From the NCBI GenBank assembly GCA_051306365.1, contig JBPPNC010000033.1, positions 1 to 64,000 of the forward strand: a stretch of DNA of 64,000 nt, in the 5' to 3' direction. How positions within the stretch are numbered: position 1 is the stretch's first letter; every line of letters begins with the position of its first letter. Under the pieces are notes generated by a model. The model did no database searches, had not been told where the DNA came from, and saw nothing but the letters and a program-made list of their open reading frames with translations. Made by a program: the position numbers and the translations under genes. This document shows positions 50,945-59,525 of this stretch, in pieces. This stretch comes from Svornostia sp051306365 (GTDB lineage: Bacteria > Actinomycetota > Thermoleophilia > Solirubrobacterales > Solirubrobacteraceae).

Positions 50945-52084
50945 CTACAGCCAGCCGCGCTCCGTGGCGATGAGGACGGCCTGCGCACGGTCGACGGCGC
51001 CGAGCTTGCCGTAGATGTTGTGCAGGTGCGTGCGCACCGTGCTCGTGGAGAGGTTCAGCTCCAGGGCGATCTGCTTGTAGACCTTGCCCTCGGAGAGGCG
51101 CTTGAGCACCTCGACCTCGCGGCTGGAGAGCGGGCACGGGTCGACCTGGCGCGTCCGGCCGGTGACCGGGTACGGCAGGTCGTACATCACCGTGCGCAGC
51201 TCCGCCGGGCCGAGCCCGATGACGCGGGCGCACTTCAGCAGCTCCTGCGGGCTGACCGCTCCACCCTGCGCGTAGTGCGCGAGCATGTCGGCCAGGCGGA
51301 CGAATGCGGCCTCGCCGGTCGCATCCTCGGAGTGGTGGCGCTCGATGATCGAGGCGACCGACTTGGGCAGACCCCACCGGCGGGCGAGGACCCCGCCGAC
51401 CAGCGCGTGGTCGACGCCGAGCTCACGGCGCTCGCGGTGGATGCGCTCCTCGGGCGTGCGGGCGCCCTGATGCACCTGGCCAGGGTACCCCGGGTAGGCG
51501 TGCATGAGGACGAGCTTGCCGATGTCGTGCAGGAGCGCCGTGACCATGAGGCGGTCGCGGTGCTCGTAGCCGGTCTCCTGCGCGATCCGCTCGGCGGCGC
51601 GCTGGGTCGCCACGCCGTGCAGGCGGAAGCGCTCGGGCGCGGCCTCCCACACGGAGGAGCGCTCGAAGAAGTCGAAGGTGCGAGCGCGGGTCGCGAGGGC
51701 GTGGACGGCCTCGGGCGACAGCAGCTCGACGGACTGGACGACGGACTCGACGCGGCCGCGGCTCTTGCCCTCGACCTGGTTGCCGAGGCGCAGCACGCTG
51801 ATGACCAGCGCGACGTCGGACTCGACGGCGGCGACGACGTCACCGCTGGAGACGCGCTCCTGGGTCACGAGGCGGATCAGGCGGTTGCGGGACTCCGCGA
51901 GGGCCGGGAACGCTTCGAGAGCCTCGAAGGCAGCGGTGAGGCGCCGGCCATGGCCCTCGTTGTGGCGACGAGCGTTGTTGCTGCCGCCCTTCTGCTGCTC
52001 ATTCTGGGCCATCGTGTCGCGCGCCGTTGTCGCGGATGCGTTCATCGGAGGTGTGTTCCCCTGCTGGTCGTCCGTCGTAATCAC
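50945..52084 (-). CDS. HDOD/HD domain protein fused to a LuxR-type HTH
   Basis: The 379-residue protein has an Asn/Gln-rich disordered head (about 1-45), an HDOD domain (about 48-255: ALEAFPALAESRNRLIRLVT, VVAAVESDVALVISVLRLGN, and HD-like VTALLHDIGKLVLMH), and a C-terminal LuxR/GerE HTH (about 315-379: PLSSREVEVLKRLSEGKVYK, STVRTHLHNIYGKLGA). The HTH suggests DNA binding; HDOD domains sense signals or scaffold. Whether the HD residues are catalytic is uncertain. GTG 52084 is used; ATG 52045 with GGGGA ten bases upstream is an alternative. It lies between a decayed gene and gltX. Confidence 0.87.
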   Translation of the reverse strand: MITTDDQQGNTPPMNASATTARDTMAQNEQQKGGSNNARRHNEGHGRRLTAAFEALEAFPALAESRNRLIRLVTQERVSSGDVVAAVESDVALVISVLRLGNQVEGKSRGRVESVVQSVELLSPEAVHALATRARTFDFFERSSVWEAAPERFRLHGVATQRAAERIAQETGYEHRDRLMVTALLHDIGKLVLMHAYPGYPGQVHQGARTPEERIHRERRELGVDHALVGGVLARRWGLPKSVASIIERHHSEDATGEAAFVRLADMLAHYAQGGAVSPQELLKCARVIGLGPAELRTVMYDLPYPVTGRTRQVDPCPLSSREVEVLKRLSEGKVYKQIALELNLSTSTVRTHLHNIYGKLGAVDRAQAVLIATERGWL

Positions 52085-52139
52085 ACCGGGTTATCGGCAG
52101 GCGTGGACAGATGATTGAACGCAGACCTTGCTCCCCGGA

Positions 52140-53474
52140 TCATCCTGACGCCAAGGCCCGGTCGATGCGCCGGATCGCCTCGTCACGCCCCAGGACCTCC
52201 AGCGTCTCGAAAATGCCCGGGGATACGGCGGTTCCGGCGAGCGCCACGCGGATCGGCTGGAAGACCTGCTTGGGCTTCGCGCCCCGCTGGTCGACCACCT
52301 GCCGCAGTGCCGCGTCAATGGACGAAACGTCGAACGCGGGCAGATCGGCCAGCGCGACGCGCGCGTCGGCCAGGGCGGCTCGGCCCTCGTCGTCGAGCCA
52401 CTTCTCGCGCGCCTTCGGGTCGTCTCCCGGGCCGTCGAAGATGAACCCGGCGAGCGGCCAGAAGTCGTCGAGGGTCTGCATCTTCTCCCGGCTGATCTCC
52501 ACTGCGGGCTCCAGGCCGGTGCGGCCGGTGTGGCGCTCCAGGCGGGTCGTGAGCTGCGCCGTCGTGAGCTCTCGGACGTAGCGCCCGTTGAGCCAGCGCA
52601 GCTTCTGCTCGTCGAACCGCGCGGGGTTCTTCGAGACCCGGGTGATGTCGAAGCGGTCGACGAGCTGCGACGTCGAGATGATCGTCTCGTCGTCGGGGTC
52701 GCCCCAGCCGAGCAGCGCGAGGTAGTTGCGGACCGCCTCCGGGAGGTAGCCGGCGTCGCGCAGCTCCTGCACCGACGCCGCGCCGTGGCGCTTGGAGAGC
52801 TTCTTGCCGTCCGGGCCGTGCAGCAGCGGAAGGTGCGCGAACGTGGGCGGCTCGGCGCCGAGGGCCTCGTAGACGAGCAGCTGCTTCGGCGTGTTCGACA
52901 GGTGGTCCTCGCCGCGGACGACGTGGGTGATCGCCATGTCGAGGTCGTCGACGGCCACGGCGAAGTTGTAGAGCACGCTGCCGTCCGCCCGGGCGATGAC
53001 GGGGTCGTCGAGGTGGCGGTGCTCGAAGGTCGTGTCGCCGCGGATGAGGTCGTGCACGGTGGTGCTGCCCTCGTCGGGGACCTTCAGGCGGATCGCGCCG
53101 TGGGCCTCCGGCGTGCCGCGGAAGCCCGCCGACGCGCCGTGTTCGGCCTTGTGGGCCTTGACGTCGTCGGCGGTCGCCGACGAGTGGTAGGCGTGGCCGC
53201 TGTCGATGAGCCCGCGCAACGCCTCGGCGTGCCGGTCGGCCCGTGCGTACTGGCTGATCGGGCCCTCGTCCCAGTCGAGGTCGAGCCAGCGCAGCGCGTC
53301 GAGGATCTGCTCGACGTTCTCGGGCGTCGAGCGCTCGCGATCGGTGTCCTCGATACGCAGCACGAAGGTGCCGCCGGACTGGCGCGCCATGAGCCAGTTG
53401 TAGAGCGCAGCACGAGCGCCGCCGACGTGCAGGGCCCCGGTCGGCGAAGGGGCGAAACGGACCCGCATGGACAT
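52140..53474 (-). CDS. gltX: glutamyl-tRNA synthetase
   Basis: This class I aminoacyl-tRNA synthetase charges tRNA-Glu and, with GatCAB present, probably also tRNA-Gln. The 444-residue protein has MRVRFAPSPTGALHVGGAR with the HIGH-like HVGG, RIEDTDRERS, VVRGEDHLSNTPKQLLVYEAL and the KMSKS-like KKLSKRHGAAS. ATG 53474 follows TAGGTT by 6 bases; ATG 53468 is in the same frame. It is divergent from nfo. Confidence 0.96.
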   Translation of the reverse strand: MSMRVRFAPSPTGALHVGGARAALYNWLMARQSGGTFVLRIEDTDRERSTPENVEQILDALRWLDLDWDEGPISQYARADRHAEALRGLIDSGHAYHSSATADDVKAHKAEHGASAGFRGTPEAHGAIRLKVPDEGSTTVHDLIRGDTTFEHRHLDDPVIARADGSVLYNFAVAVDDLDMAITHVVRGEDHLSNTPKQLLVYEALGAEPPTFAHLPLLHGPDGKKLSKRHGAASVQELRDAGYLPEAVRNYLALLGWGDPDDETIISTSQLVDRFDITRVSKNPARFDEQKLRWLNGRYVRELTTAQLTTRLERHTGRTGLEPAVEISREKMQTLDDFWPLAGFIFDGPGDDPKAREKWLDDEGRAALADARVALADLPAFDVSSIDAALRQVVDQRGAKPKQVFQPIRVALAGTAVSPGIFETLEVLGRDEAIRRIDRALASG

Positions 53475-53480
53475 TTCGTC

Positions 53481-53486
53481 AACCTA
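53481..53486 (-). promoter_or_regulatory. -10 box of gltX
   Basis: TAGGTT on the minus strand, 6 bases before ATG 53474. Confidence 0.5.
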
Positions 53487-53512
53487 GCGTGCCGGGTCCA
53501 GACCGCGCGCTC

Positions 53513-53518
53513 TATTCT
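53513..53518 (+). promoter_or_regulatory. -10 box of nfo
   Basis: TATTCT, 9 bases before ATG 53528. It is divergent from the gltX box, 27 bases away. Confidence 0.45.
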
Positions 53519-53527
53519 GCGGCGCCC

Positions 53528-54388
53528 ATGCTCATCGGTGCCCATGTCTCCCCCGCCGGCGGTCCAGCCAACGCCGTCGAGCGCGGCGTCCAGCGCGGGG
53601 CCGAGGCCATCCAGATCTTCAACCAGAACCCGCGGGCGTGGAAGCCCACGGTGTACTCCGACGAGCAGGTCGCGGCCTTCCGCCTGGCGATGGAGGGCTC
53701 GCCGGTCAAGGCGCTGCTCATCCACGCCGTCTACCTGCTCAACGCGGCGTCCGAGGACCCGGATATCCGGGCGAAGACCCTGACGTCGCTGACCTCCTCG
53801 CTGCAGGCCGGCGACCGGCTCGGCGCCCACGCGGTCGTGCTGCACCCGGGCTCGGCGAAGACCGGCGAGGTCGCCCCCGCCGTCGCGCGCGCCGGCGAGG
53901 TCATCGCCGAGGCGCTGGCGCAGTCCGACAGCTGCCCGCTGCACCTGGAGAACACCGCCGGCGCGGGCGGCACGCTGGGCCGGTCCTTCGAGGAGCTCGC
54001 CGAGCTCATCGACGCCGCGGGAGGCGACGCCCGGCTCGGCGTCTGTCTGGACAGCTGCCACCTGTTCGCCTCCGGCTACGACATCCGGACGATCGACGGA
54101 CTGACCCAGACGATGGACGACTTCGACGCGGCCGTGGGCCTGGGCCGGCTCGGGTCGCTGCACCTCAACGACTCGCAGACGCCGCTGGGCTCGAACCGCG
54201 ACCGGCACGCGAACATCGGCGAGGGCGAACTCGGTGAGGAGGGCTGCGCGGCGTTCCTGTCCGAGCCCGGCTTCGCGTCGCTGCCGGTGATCCTCGAGAC
54301 GCCCGGTGAGAACCGGTCCGGCCCGACGGCCGAGGAGCTCGCGCTCTGCCATCGCCTCCGTGAGCGCGGGGCGCGTTTACGATCCTGA
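53528..54388 (+). CDS. nfo: endonuclease IV (apurinic endonuclease)
   Basis: This cuts DNA 5' to abasic sites; it uses zinc. The 286-residue TIM barrel has MLIGAHVSPAGG, AIQIFNQNPRAWKP, HAVYLLNAAS, VLHPGSAKTG (His ligand), PLHLENTAGAGGTLG with Glu, CLDSCHLFASGYDI with Asp and His, and LHLNDSQTPLGSNRDRHANI. ATG 53528 follows a TATTCT box. With aag at the left end, it supplies two steps of base-excision repair, but they are 53 kb apart. Confidence 0.96.
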   Translation: MLIGAHVSPAGGPANAVERGVQRGAEAIQIFNQNPRAWKPTVYSDEQVAAFRLAMEGSPVKALLIHAVYLLNAASEDPDIRAKTLTSLTSSLQAGDRLGAHAVVLHPGSAKTGEVAPAVARAGEVIAEALAQSDSCPLHLENTAGAGGTLGRSFEELAELIDAAGGDARLGVCLDSCHLFASGYDIRTIDGLTQTMDDFDAAVGLGRLGSLHLNDSQTPLGSNRDRHANIGEGELGEEGCAAFLSEPGFASLPVILETPGENRSGPTAEELALCHRLRERGARLRS

Positions 54389-54425
54389 CGAACGCAAACC
54401 CGCCCCGGACTGGCAGGCTCTCTCC

Positions 54426-55301
54426 ATGCGGCTCTTGGTCACCGGCGCGACCGGATATCTCGGGTGGCGCGCGACCGTGCTCCTGCGCGAGCGGGGTCAT
54501 GCCGTCACGCCGCTGGCCCGCCCCGGCGCCCGCACACGCGCGGCATCCCGTGACCTCGACGGCGTCGTGCAGGTCGACGCCGCAGACCCGGCCGCCCGCG
54601 ACCTGATCGCCGGCCACGACGCCGTCCTGCACTTCGCCGGCGTGCCCTCCCCCGCGTTCGCCCGCGAGGACCCCGCGGCGGCCGTGCTCGGCAACGCCGG
54701 CACCACGCTGAACCTGCTCCAAGGCTGCGGCGACCACGACGCGCTGCTCGTCTACCCGTCGTCGGTCCGCGCCCCGATCATCCCGAGCCCCGACCCGTAC
54801 GGCGCGTCGAAGTTCCTCGGCGAGCAGGCCTGCCGGGCCCACGAGGCGCGGAGCGTCATCGTGCGCCTCACGTCGGTGTTCGGGCCCGGTCAGGTCCGCG
54901 CCGAGGGCGCGACCGGCGCAATTGCGGCGTTCGCCGACAGCGCACTGCGGGGCGCGCCGATCGTCATCCCGGGCGACCCGATGCGCACGCGCGACTTCGT
55001 CTACGTCGATGACCTCGTCGCCGCGCTGGACGTCATGCTCCGCCGAGGCGCCCCGGCACCAGTCGTGCTCGCCGCCGGCGGCGCGCCGGCCCGACTCCTC
55101 GATGCGGCGCGCGCCGTCGTGGCCGCCGTCGGAGGCGACACGCCGATCGAGACGCCGGGCGGGGCGCCTCCGCCCGGTGATGAGCGCTCGTACGAAGCCG
55201 GCGCGGACGACGTACTGCTACCAATGACCTGCCGCCCCGCCGCCGACGGAATCGCCTCGTACGTCGCGTGGTTGCGCGCGCAGCCGACCGCACCGGGCTG
55301 A
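54426..55301 (+). CDS. NAD-dependent epimerase/dehydratase family protein
   Basis: The 291-residue extended SDR has the cofactor motif VTGATGYLG at residues 5-13, an AVLHFAG segment, Ser in VYPSSVRAP and the Tyr-Lys pair YGASK about residue 122, GSVFGPG-type SVFGPGQVRAEG and VYVDDLVAALDVML. It is thus in the sugar-nucleotide epimerase class; the substrate is unknown. ATG 54426 is the first with the Rossmann motif; TACGAT at 54378-54383 may be its promoter. It follows nfo by 37 bases. The MFS pseudogene follows on the other strand. Confidence 0.85.
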   Translation: MRLLVTGATGYLGWRATVLLRERGHAVTPLARPGARTRAASRDLDGVVQVDAADPAARDLIAGHDAVLHFAGVPSPAFAREDPAAAVLGNAGTTLNLLQGCGDHDALLVYPSSVRAPIIPSPDPYGASKFLGEQACRAHEARSVIVRLTSVFGPGQVRAEGATGAIAAFADSALRGAPIVIPGDPMRTRDFVYVDDLVAALDVMLRRGAPAPVVLAAGGAPARLLDAARAVVAAVGGDTPIETPGGAPPPGDERSYEAGADDVLLPMTCRPAADGIASYVAWLRAQPTAPG

Positions 55302-55343
55302 TCGCACCGAGCGCGCGGCTTCGCCGCACGGCCAATCGGGCCG

Positions 55344-55756
55344 TCACCCGAGCGCCGCGCCCTCCACAGCCGTCGTGGGCGCGATGTCGGGGAGGCGCAC
55401 GGCCAGCCGTGAGCGCGTACGCCTTCTTCTGCGCGGCGCCGTCGAAGTTCCCGTGGATCAGGGACTGCATCGCGGGCAGCAGTAGCGAGGAGCCTGAGCA
55501 CATAAGCCCGCCTGCGGCCGATGAGATCGCCGACCTTGCTGCTGATCAGGATGAAGGCGGCAGAGATCAGCGCTTCGAGCGCGATGGCTGACTGCACGTC
55601 GCTGACCGTCGTGTCGAGGTCACCCACGACGGCCGCGATCGACACGTTCATCAGCGACGTGTCGACCACCAGGACGAACATCGCCATCGCCAGCAGGAGC
55701 GCGAGCCGGGGATTTCCCTCAGCTCGGGCAGGATCAGGGCTCGACTCAGCGCGCAT
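55344..55756 (-). pseudogene. decayed MFS drug-efflux transporter
   Basis: ATG 55756 begins a normal DHA2-type start: LALLLAMAMFVLVVDTSLMN, IAAVVGDLDTTVSDVQSAIA, and ISSKVGDLIGRRRAYVL, which covers two membrane helices. The frame then jumps to GSSLLLPAMQSLIHGNFDGA with AAQKKAYAL, and again to RLAVRLPDIAPTTAVEGAAL with TGA at 55344. The remaining 413 bases would normally be about 1500, so the gene lost most of its helices through at least two deletions. The rest of the gap, 55302-55841, holds nothing else. Confidence 0.85.
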
Positions 55757-55841
55757 CGCGCCCACCGTGGTCGGGTGGCCGGATCGTCCCAACCGTCGAG
55801 ACTACGGCCGCGCGGTGCGGGCGACCCGCGAACCGCGTCCG

Positions 55842-58800
55842 TTAGACCGCGGCGGCGGCCTCGGCCGTGACAACCGGCCCCAGGATCGCCTCGAGCTCGG
55901 CCCGCAGCGTCGCCGTCGGCGCGACGCGGAACTCCTTGCCGAGCTTCAGCGTGCGTGAGTCGGCGTCACGCATCTGCACCTCGAGGATGACCTCGGACTC
56001 GCCGGGGAAGTTGTGCAGCACGTCGCGCAGGTCATCGATCACCGTCGCGGGCAGGCGTGCCGCGTTGAGGATCAGGTGCAGCGGCTCGGGGCCGACCTGG
56101 CGGGTCGCCATCTCGGCCTTCGCCGCTTCCATCTCGTCGGCGGTCGGCTGGAAGCGGTCGATCGCCTGCACCACGATGTTCGTCTTCGACGCGTCCTTGT
56201 GGTCCACCCGCCCGCGCACGAGCACAACGTTGTCGATCTGCAGGGTCGCCTCGCACTCGGCAAGGGTCTTGGCGAAGACGATGAGCTCGACCGAGCCCTC
56301 GAGGTCGTCGAGCGTGGCGAACATCATGGTGTCGCCGTTGCGGGTGCGGATCTTCTTCGCCTGCGTGATGATGCCGCCGGCGGTGACCCAGTCTCCGTCC
56401 TTGCGCTCGGCCATCTCGGCCAGCGAGGCGTCGACCTTCACGCGCAGCGCGTCACGCACGTCCTTCAGCGGGTGTGCGCTGATGAAGAGGCCGAGCGACT
56501 CCTTCTCGATGGCCAGGAGCTCGTTCTGCTCGAACTCCTCGGTCGGAATCGGCGGGTGCGCGGGTGCGGCGAAGGCCGCCGCGGCCCCGTTGCCGCTGTC
56601 GGCGTTGCCGAAGACGTCGTCGAAGATCGAGCCCTGACCGATGATCGCGTCCTGCTGCGCCTTCTGGCCGGCGGCCTGCGCCTGCTCGAGCACCTCGAGC
56701 ATGCCCTTGCGCGTGGCGCCGGTCAGCTCGAAGGCGCCGCACTTGATGAGCGCCTCGATCGACTTCTTGTTCACCGCGCGCGAGTCGACCCGTGCACAGA
56801 AGTCCCACAGGTCGGTGAACGGGCCGTCCTCGGCACGCGAGGCCTTGATCGCCTCCACCGCCGCGTAGCCGACGCCCTTGACCGCGTCGAGGCCGAAACG
56901 GATGTTGCCGTCGACGACGACGAAGGCGTGATCGGACTGGTTGACGTCGGGCGGGAGCACGCTGATGCCCATGCGCTCGGTCTGGTCGACGAAGAACGGG
57001 ACCTTGTCCTTCGTGTCCATGACCGACGAGATGAGCGCCGCCATGTACTCGGCCGGGTAGTTGGCCTTCAGCCAGGCCGTCCGGTAGGCGATGAGCGCGT
57101 AGCAGGCGGCATGCGAGCGGTTGAACGAGTAGTCGGCCGACTTCTCGTTCGTGTTCCACAGCCACTCGATGAGCGAGTCGGGGGTCCCGGAGGCGCGGCA
57201 GCCCTCGTAGAACGCGGGCTTGAGCTTCGCCATCGCCTCGCGGTTCTTCTTGCCGATCGCCTTGCGGAGGTCGTCCGCCTGGGCGCCCGAGAACCCGGCC
57301 AGCTCCTTGGAGATGAGCATGGCCTGCTCTTGGTACAGGATCACGCCCTTCGTGCCGCCGATGATCGGCTCGAGCCGCGGGTCGGGGATGTTGACCGTGT
57401 CCGGATCGCGCTTGCCGCGCGCGTACGTCGGGATCTGGTCCATCGCGCCCGGGCGGTACAGCGCCACGAGCGCCACGAGGTCGTCGAACTCCGTGGGGCG
57501 CACCTTCTTCAGCGCCTCCTGCATGCCCTCGGACTCGAACTGGAACACGCCGACGGAGTCGCCGCGCGCGAGCATGTCGTACGACTTCGCGTCGTCCAGG
57601 GGCAGCGTCGCCATGTCCGGGCGCTCGCCGGTGGAGCGGCCGATGATGTCCAGCGCGTCCTCGATGACGTCGAGGTTGCGCAGGCCGAGGAAGTCCATCT
57701 TCAGCAGGCCGAGCTCCTCGACGGGCTTCATCGAGTACTGCGTGACCATGCGGTACTGGCGCTGGCCGTCGGCGCCCATGCCCGCGTCGGCGAGCTGCAG
57801 CGGCACGATGTCGGTGAGCGGCATGCCCGCGATGACGACCGCGGCGGCGTGGATCGACGAGTTGCGGACGATGCCCTCGAGGCCCTGCGCCACGTCGACG
57901 ATCTGCTTGGCGACCGGGTCGGCGTCGTAGGCCTTCTTCAGGTCCTGCCCCTCGGTGAGGCAGTCCGCGAAGCTCGGCGGGCGGCCCTGCTGTGGGTCGG
58001 GGATGAGCTTGGCCAGCTCGTCACCCTTCTGGTACGGGTGGCCGAGGACGCGCGCGGCGTCGCGGGTGGCCGCCCGCGGGAACATCTTGCCGAAGGTGAC
58101 GATCTGCGCGACGGACTCGCGGCCGTAGCGCTCGACGACGTACTGCATGACGCGCTCGCGGCCGCGGACGGAGAAGTCGATGTCGATATCCGGCATCGAC
58201 ACGCGCTCGGGGTTGAGGAACCGCTCGAAGAGGAGGTCGTAGCGCAGCGGATCGACGTCGGTGATCTGCAGGCAGTAGGCCACGAGCGAGCCGGCGGCCG
58301 AGCCACGGCCCGGGCCCACGGCGATGCCGTGGTCCTTCGCCCACGTGACGAAGTCCCAGACGATGAGGAAGTAGGCGTCGAAGCCCATCTTTGTGATGAC
58401 GCCGAGTTCGTACTCCATGCGCTCGATCGCCTCGGCGGGCGGCGGGTCGCCGTAGCGGGCGCGCAGTCCCTCCATGACCTTGTCCCGCAGATACTGGTGT
58501 TCATCCTGGCCCTCGGGCAGGTAGCGCGGGATGAGCTGGCGCCCGAGCTCGATGTCGACGCTGCACCGCTCGGCGATCTCGAGTGTGGTGGGCAGCGCGT
58601 CGGGCCACTCGGCGAACGCCGCGGCCATCTCCTCGTTGCTCTTGAGGAAGAACTCGTTCGTGTCGAAGGTCATCTTCGGCGCGGCAAGCGTGGACTTCGT
58701 CTGCACGCACAGCAGGGCCGTGTGGTGGTGGTAGTCCTCCTTGCGGAGGTAGTGCACGTCGGCCGTGCCGACGAGCGGGCGGCCGAGCTCCCGGGCGATC

Positions 58801-59378
58801 TTCACGATGCCCTCGTTGGCCTTATCCTGGTCGGCGATGCCGTTCTTCTGGACCTCGAAGTAGACGTTGTCGCGGCCGAAGACGTTCAGCAGCTCATCGG
58901 CGTGCGCCCGGGCTTCGTCGAACCGGTCGTTGACCAGCCGCTGGCAGAAGCGCGACGCCAGGCATCCGGTGAGCGCGACGATGCCCTCGCTGTGGCGTTC
59001 GAGCAGCTCCATGTCGACCGACGGCTTGCCGCGGTTCAGCCCCTCCAGGAACCCGGCGGACGAAAGCTTGACGAGGTTGCGGTACCCCTCGTCGCTGGAG
59101 GCCAGCAGCGTGAGGTGGTTGCGCTCGCGCCGGACCGAAGAATCGGCCTTGCGGTCGTCGACGAAGTAGATCTCGCAGCCGACGATCGGGTTGATGCCGT
59201 GCTTCTTGGCGGACTTGTACAGCTCGACCGAGCCGTTCATCACGCCGTGGTCGGTCAGACCGAGCGCGGGCTGACCGAACGCCGCGGCGCGTTCAGCGAG
59301 GGCCTCGATCTTGCACGCTCCATCGAGCAGCGAGTACTCGGAGTGGACGTGCAGATGGGCGCAGGACGGCGTGCTCAC
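55842..59378 (-). CDS. dnaE: DNA polymerase III alpha subunit
   Basis: This is the replicative polymerase catalytic subunit. It has an N-terminal PHP domain (HLHVHSEYSLLDGACKIEAL), polymerase palm with the aspartates in MPDIDIDFSVRGRERV, fingers and tau-binding regions, KSADYSFNRSHAACYALIAY, a helix-hairpin-helix (VKGVGYAAVEAIK) and a C-terminal OB fold (VTAGGIITQAKKIRTRNGDT). The length is 1178-1180 residues, usual for DnaE1. The GTG at 59378 is preferred over ATG 59384 because the -10 box TAATCT ends only 3 bases before the ATG but 9 before the GTG. Confidence 0.96.
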   Translation of the reverse strand: MSTPSCAHLHVHSEYSLLDGACKIEALAERAAAFGQPALGLTDHGVMNGSVELYKSAKKHGINPIVGCEIYFVDDRKADSSVRRERNHLTLLASSDEGYRNLVKLSSAGFLEGLNRGKPSVDMELLERHSEGIVALTGCLASRFCQRLVNDRFDEARAHADELLNVFGRDNVYFEVQKNGIADQDKANEGIVKIARELGRPLVGTADVHYLRKEDYHHHTALLCVQTKSTLAAPKMTFDTNEFFLKSNEEMAAAFAEWPDALPTTLEIAERCSVDIELGRQLIPRYLPEGQDEHQYLRDKVMEGLRARYGDPPPAEAIERMEYELGVITKMGFDAYFLIVWDFVTWAKDHGIAVGPGRGSAAGSLVAYCLQITDVDPLRYDLLFERFLNPERVSMPDIDIDFSVRGRERVMQYVVERYGRESVAQIVTFGKMFPRAATRDAARVLGHPYQKGDELAKLIPDPQQGRPPSFADCLTEGQDLKKAYDADPVAKQIVDVAQGLEGIVRNSSIHAAAVVIAGMPLTDIVPLQLADAGMGADGQRQYRMVTQYSMKPVEELGLLKMDFLGLRNLDVIEDALDIIGRSTGERPDMATLPLDDAKSYDMLARGDSVGVFQFESEGMQEALKKVRPTEFDDLVALVALYRPGAMDQIPTYARGKRDPDTVNIPDPRLEPIIGGTKGVILYQEQAMLISKELAGFSGAQADDLRKAIGKKNREAMAKLKPAFYEGCRASGTPDSLIEWLWNTNEKSADYSFNRSHAACYALIAYRTAWLKANYPAEYMAALISSVMDTKDKVPFFVDQTERMGISVLPPDVNQSDHAFVVVDGNIRFGLDAVKGVGYAAVEAIKASRAEDGPFTDLWDFCARVDSRAVNKKSIEALIKCGAFELTGATRKGMLEVLEQAQAAGQKAQQDAIIGQGSIFDDVFGNADSGNGAAAAFAAPAHPPIPTEEFEQNELLAIEKESLGLFISAHPLKDVRDALRVKVDASLAEMAERKDGDWVTAGGIITQAKKIRTRNGDTMMFATLDDLEGSVELIVFAKTLAECEATLQIDNVVLVRGRVDHKDASKTNIVVQAIDRFQPTADEMEAAKAEMATRQVGPEPLHLILNAARLPATVIDDLRDVLHNFPGESEVILEVQMRDADSRTLKLGKEFRVAPTATLRAELEAILGPVVTAEAAAAV

Positions 59379-59387
59379 GGACATCCG

Positions 59388-59393
59388 AGATTA
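59388..59393 (-). promoter_or_regulatory. -10 box of dnaE
   Basis: TAATCT on the minus strand. It is too close to ATG 59384 (3 bases) and well placed for GTG 59378 (9 bases), so it decides the start. Confidence 0.5.
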
Positions 59394-59463
59394 GGGACCG
59401 CCCCGGATGGCGTGACCCCTCTTCCCCGCACATTGCGGACAAACCTCATCGGGCCACCGAGCG

Positions 59464-59521
59464 AGCCGCGAGAAGGAGCCGCAGGCGAGTTCTCGCAATG
59501 GCATCCGAGCCGCCAGGCGAG
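59464..59521. repeat. third, diverged copy of the gatC-gatA repeat element
   Basis: AGCCGCGAGAAGGAGCC and GGCGAGTTCTCGCAATG are identical to copy 2 of the 75-bp repeat at 40.7 kb; three bases between them differ, as do short segments after them. The inverted pair GCGAGAA/TTCTCGC is kept. It lies immediately downstream of the stop of the 601-residue protein gene, in the gap to dnaE. Confidence 0.85.
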
Positions 59522-59525
59522 GATG

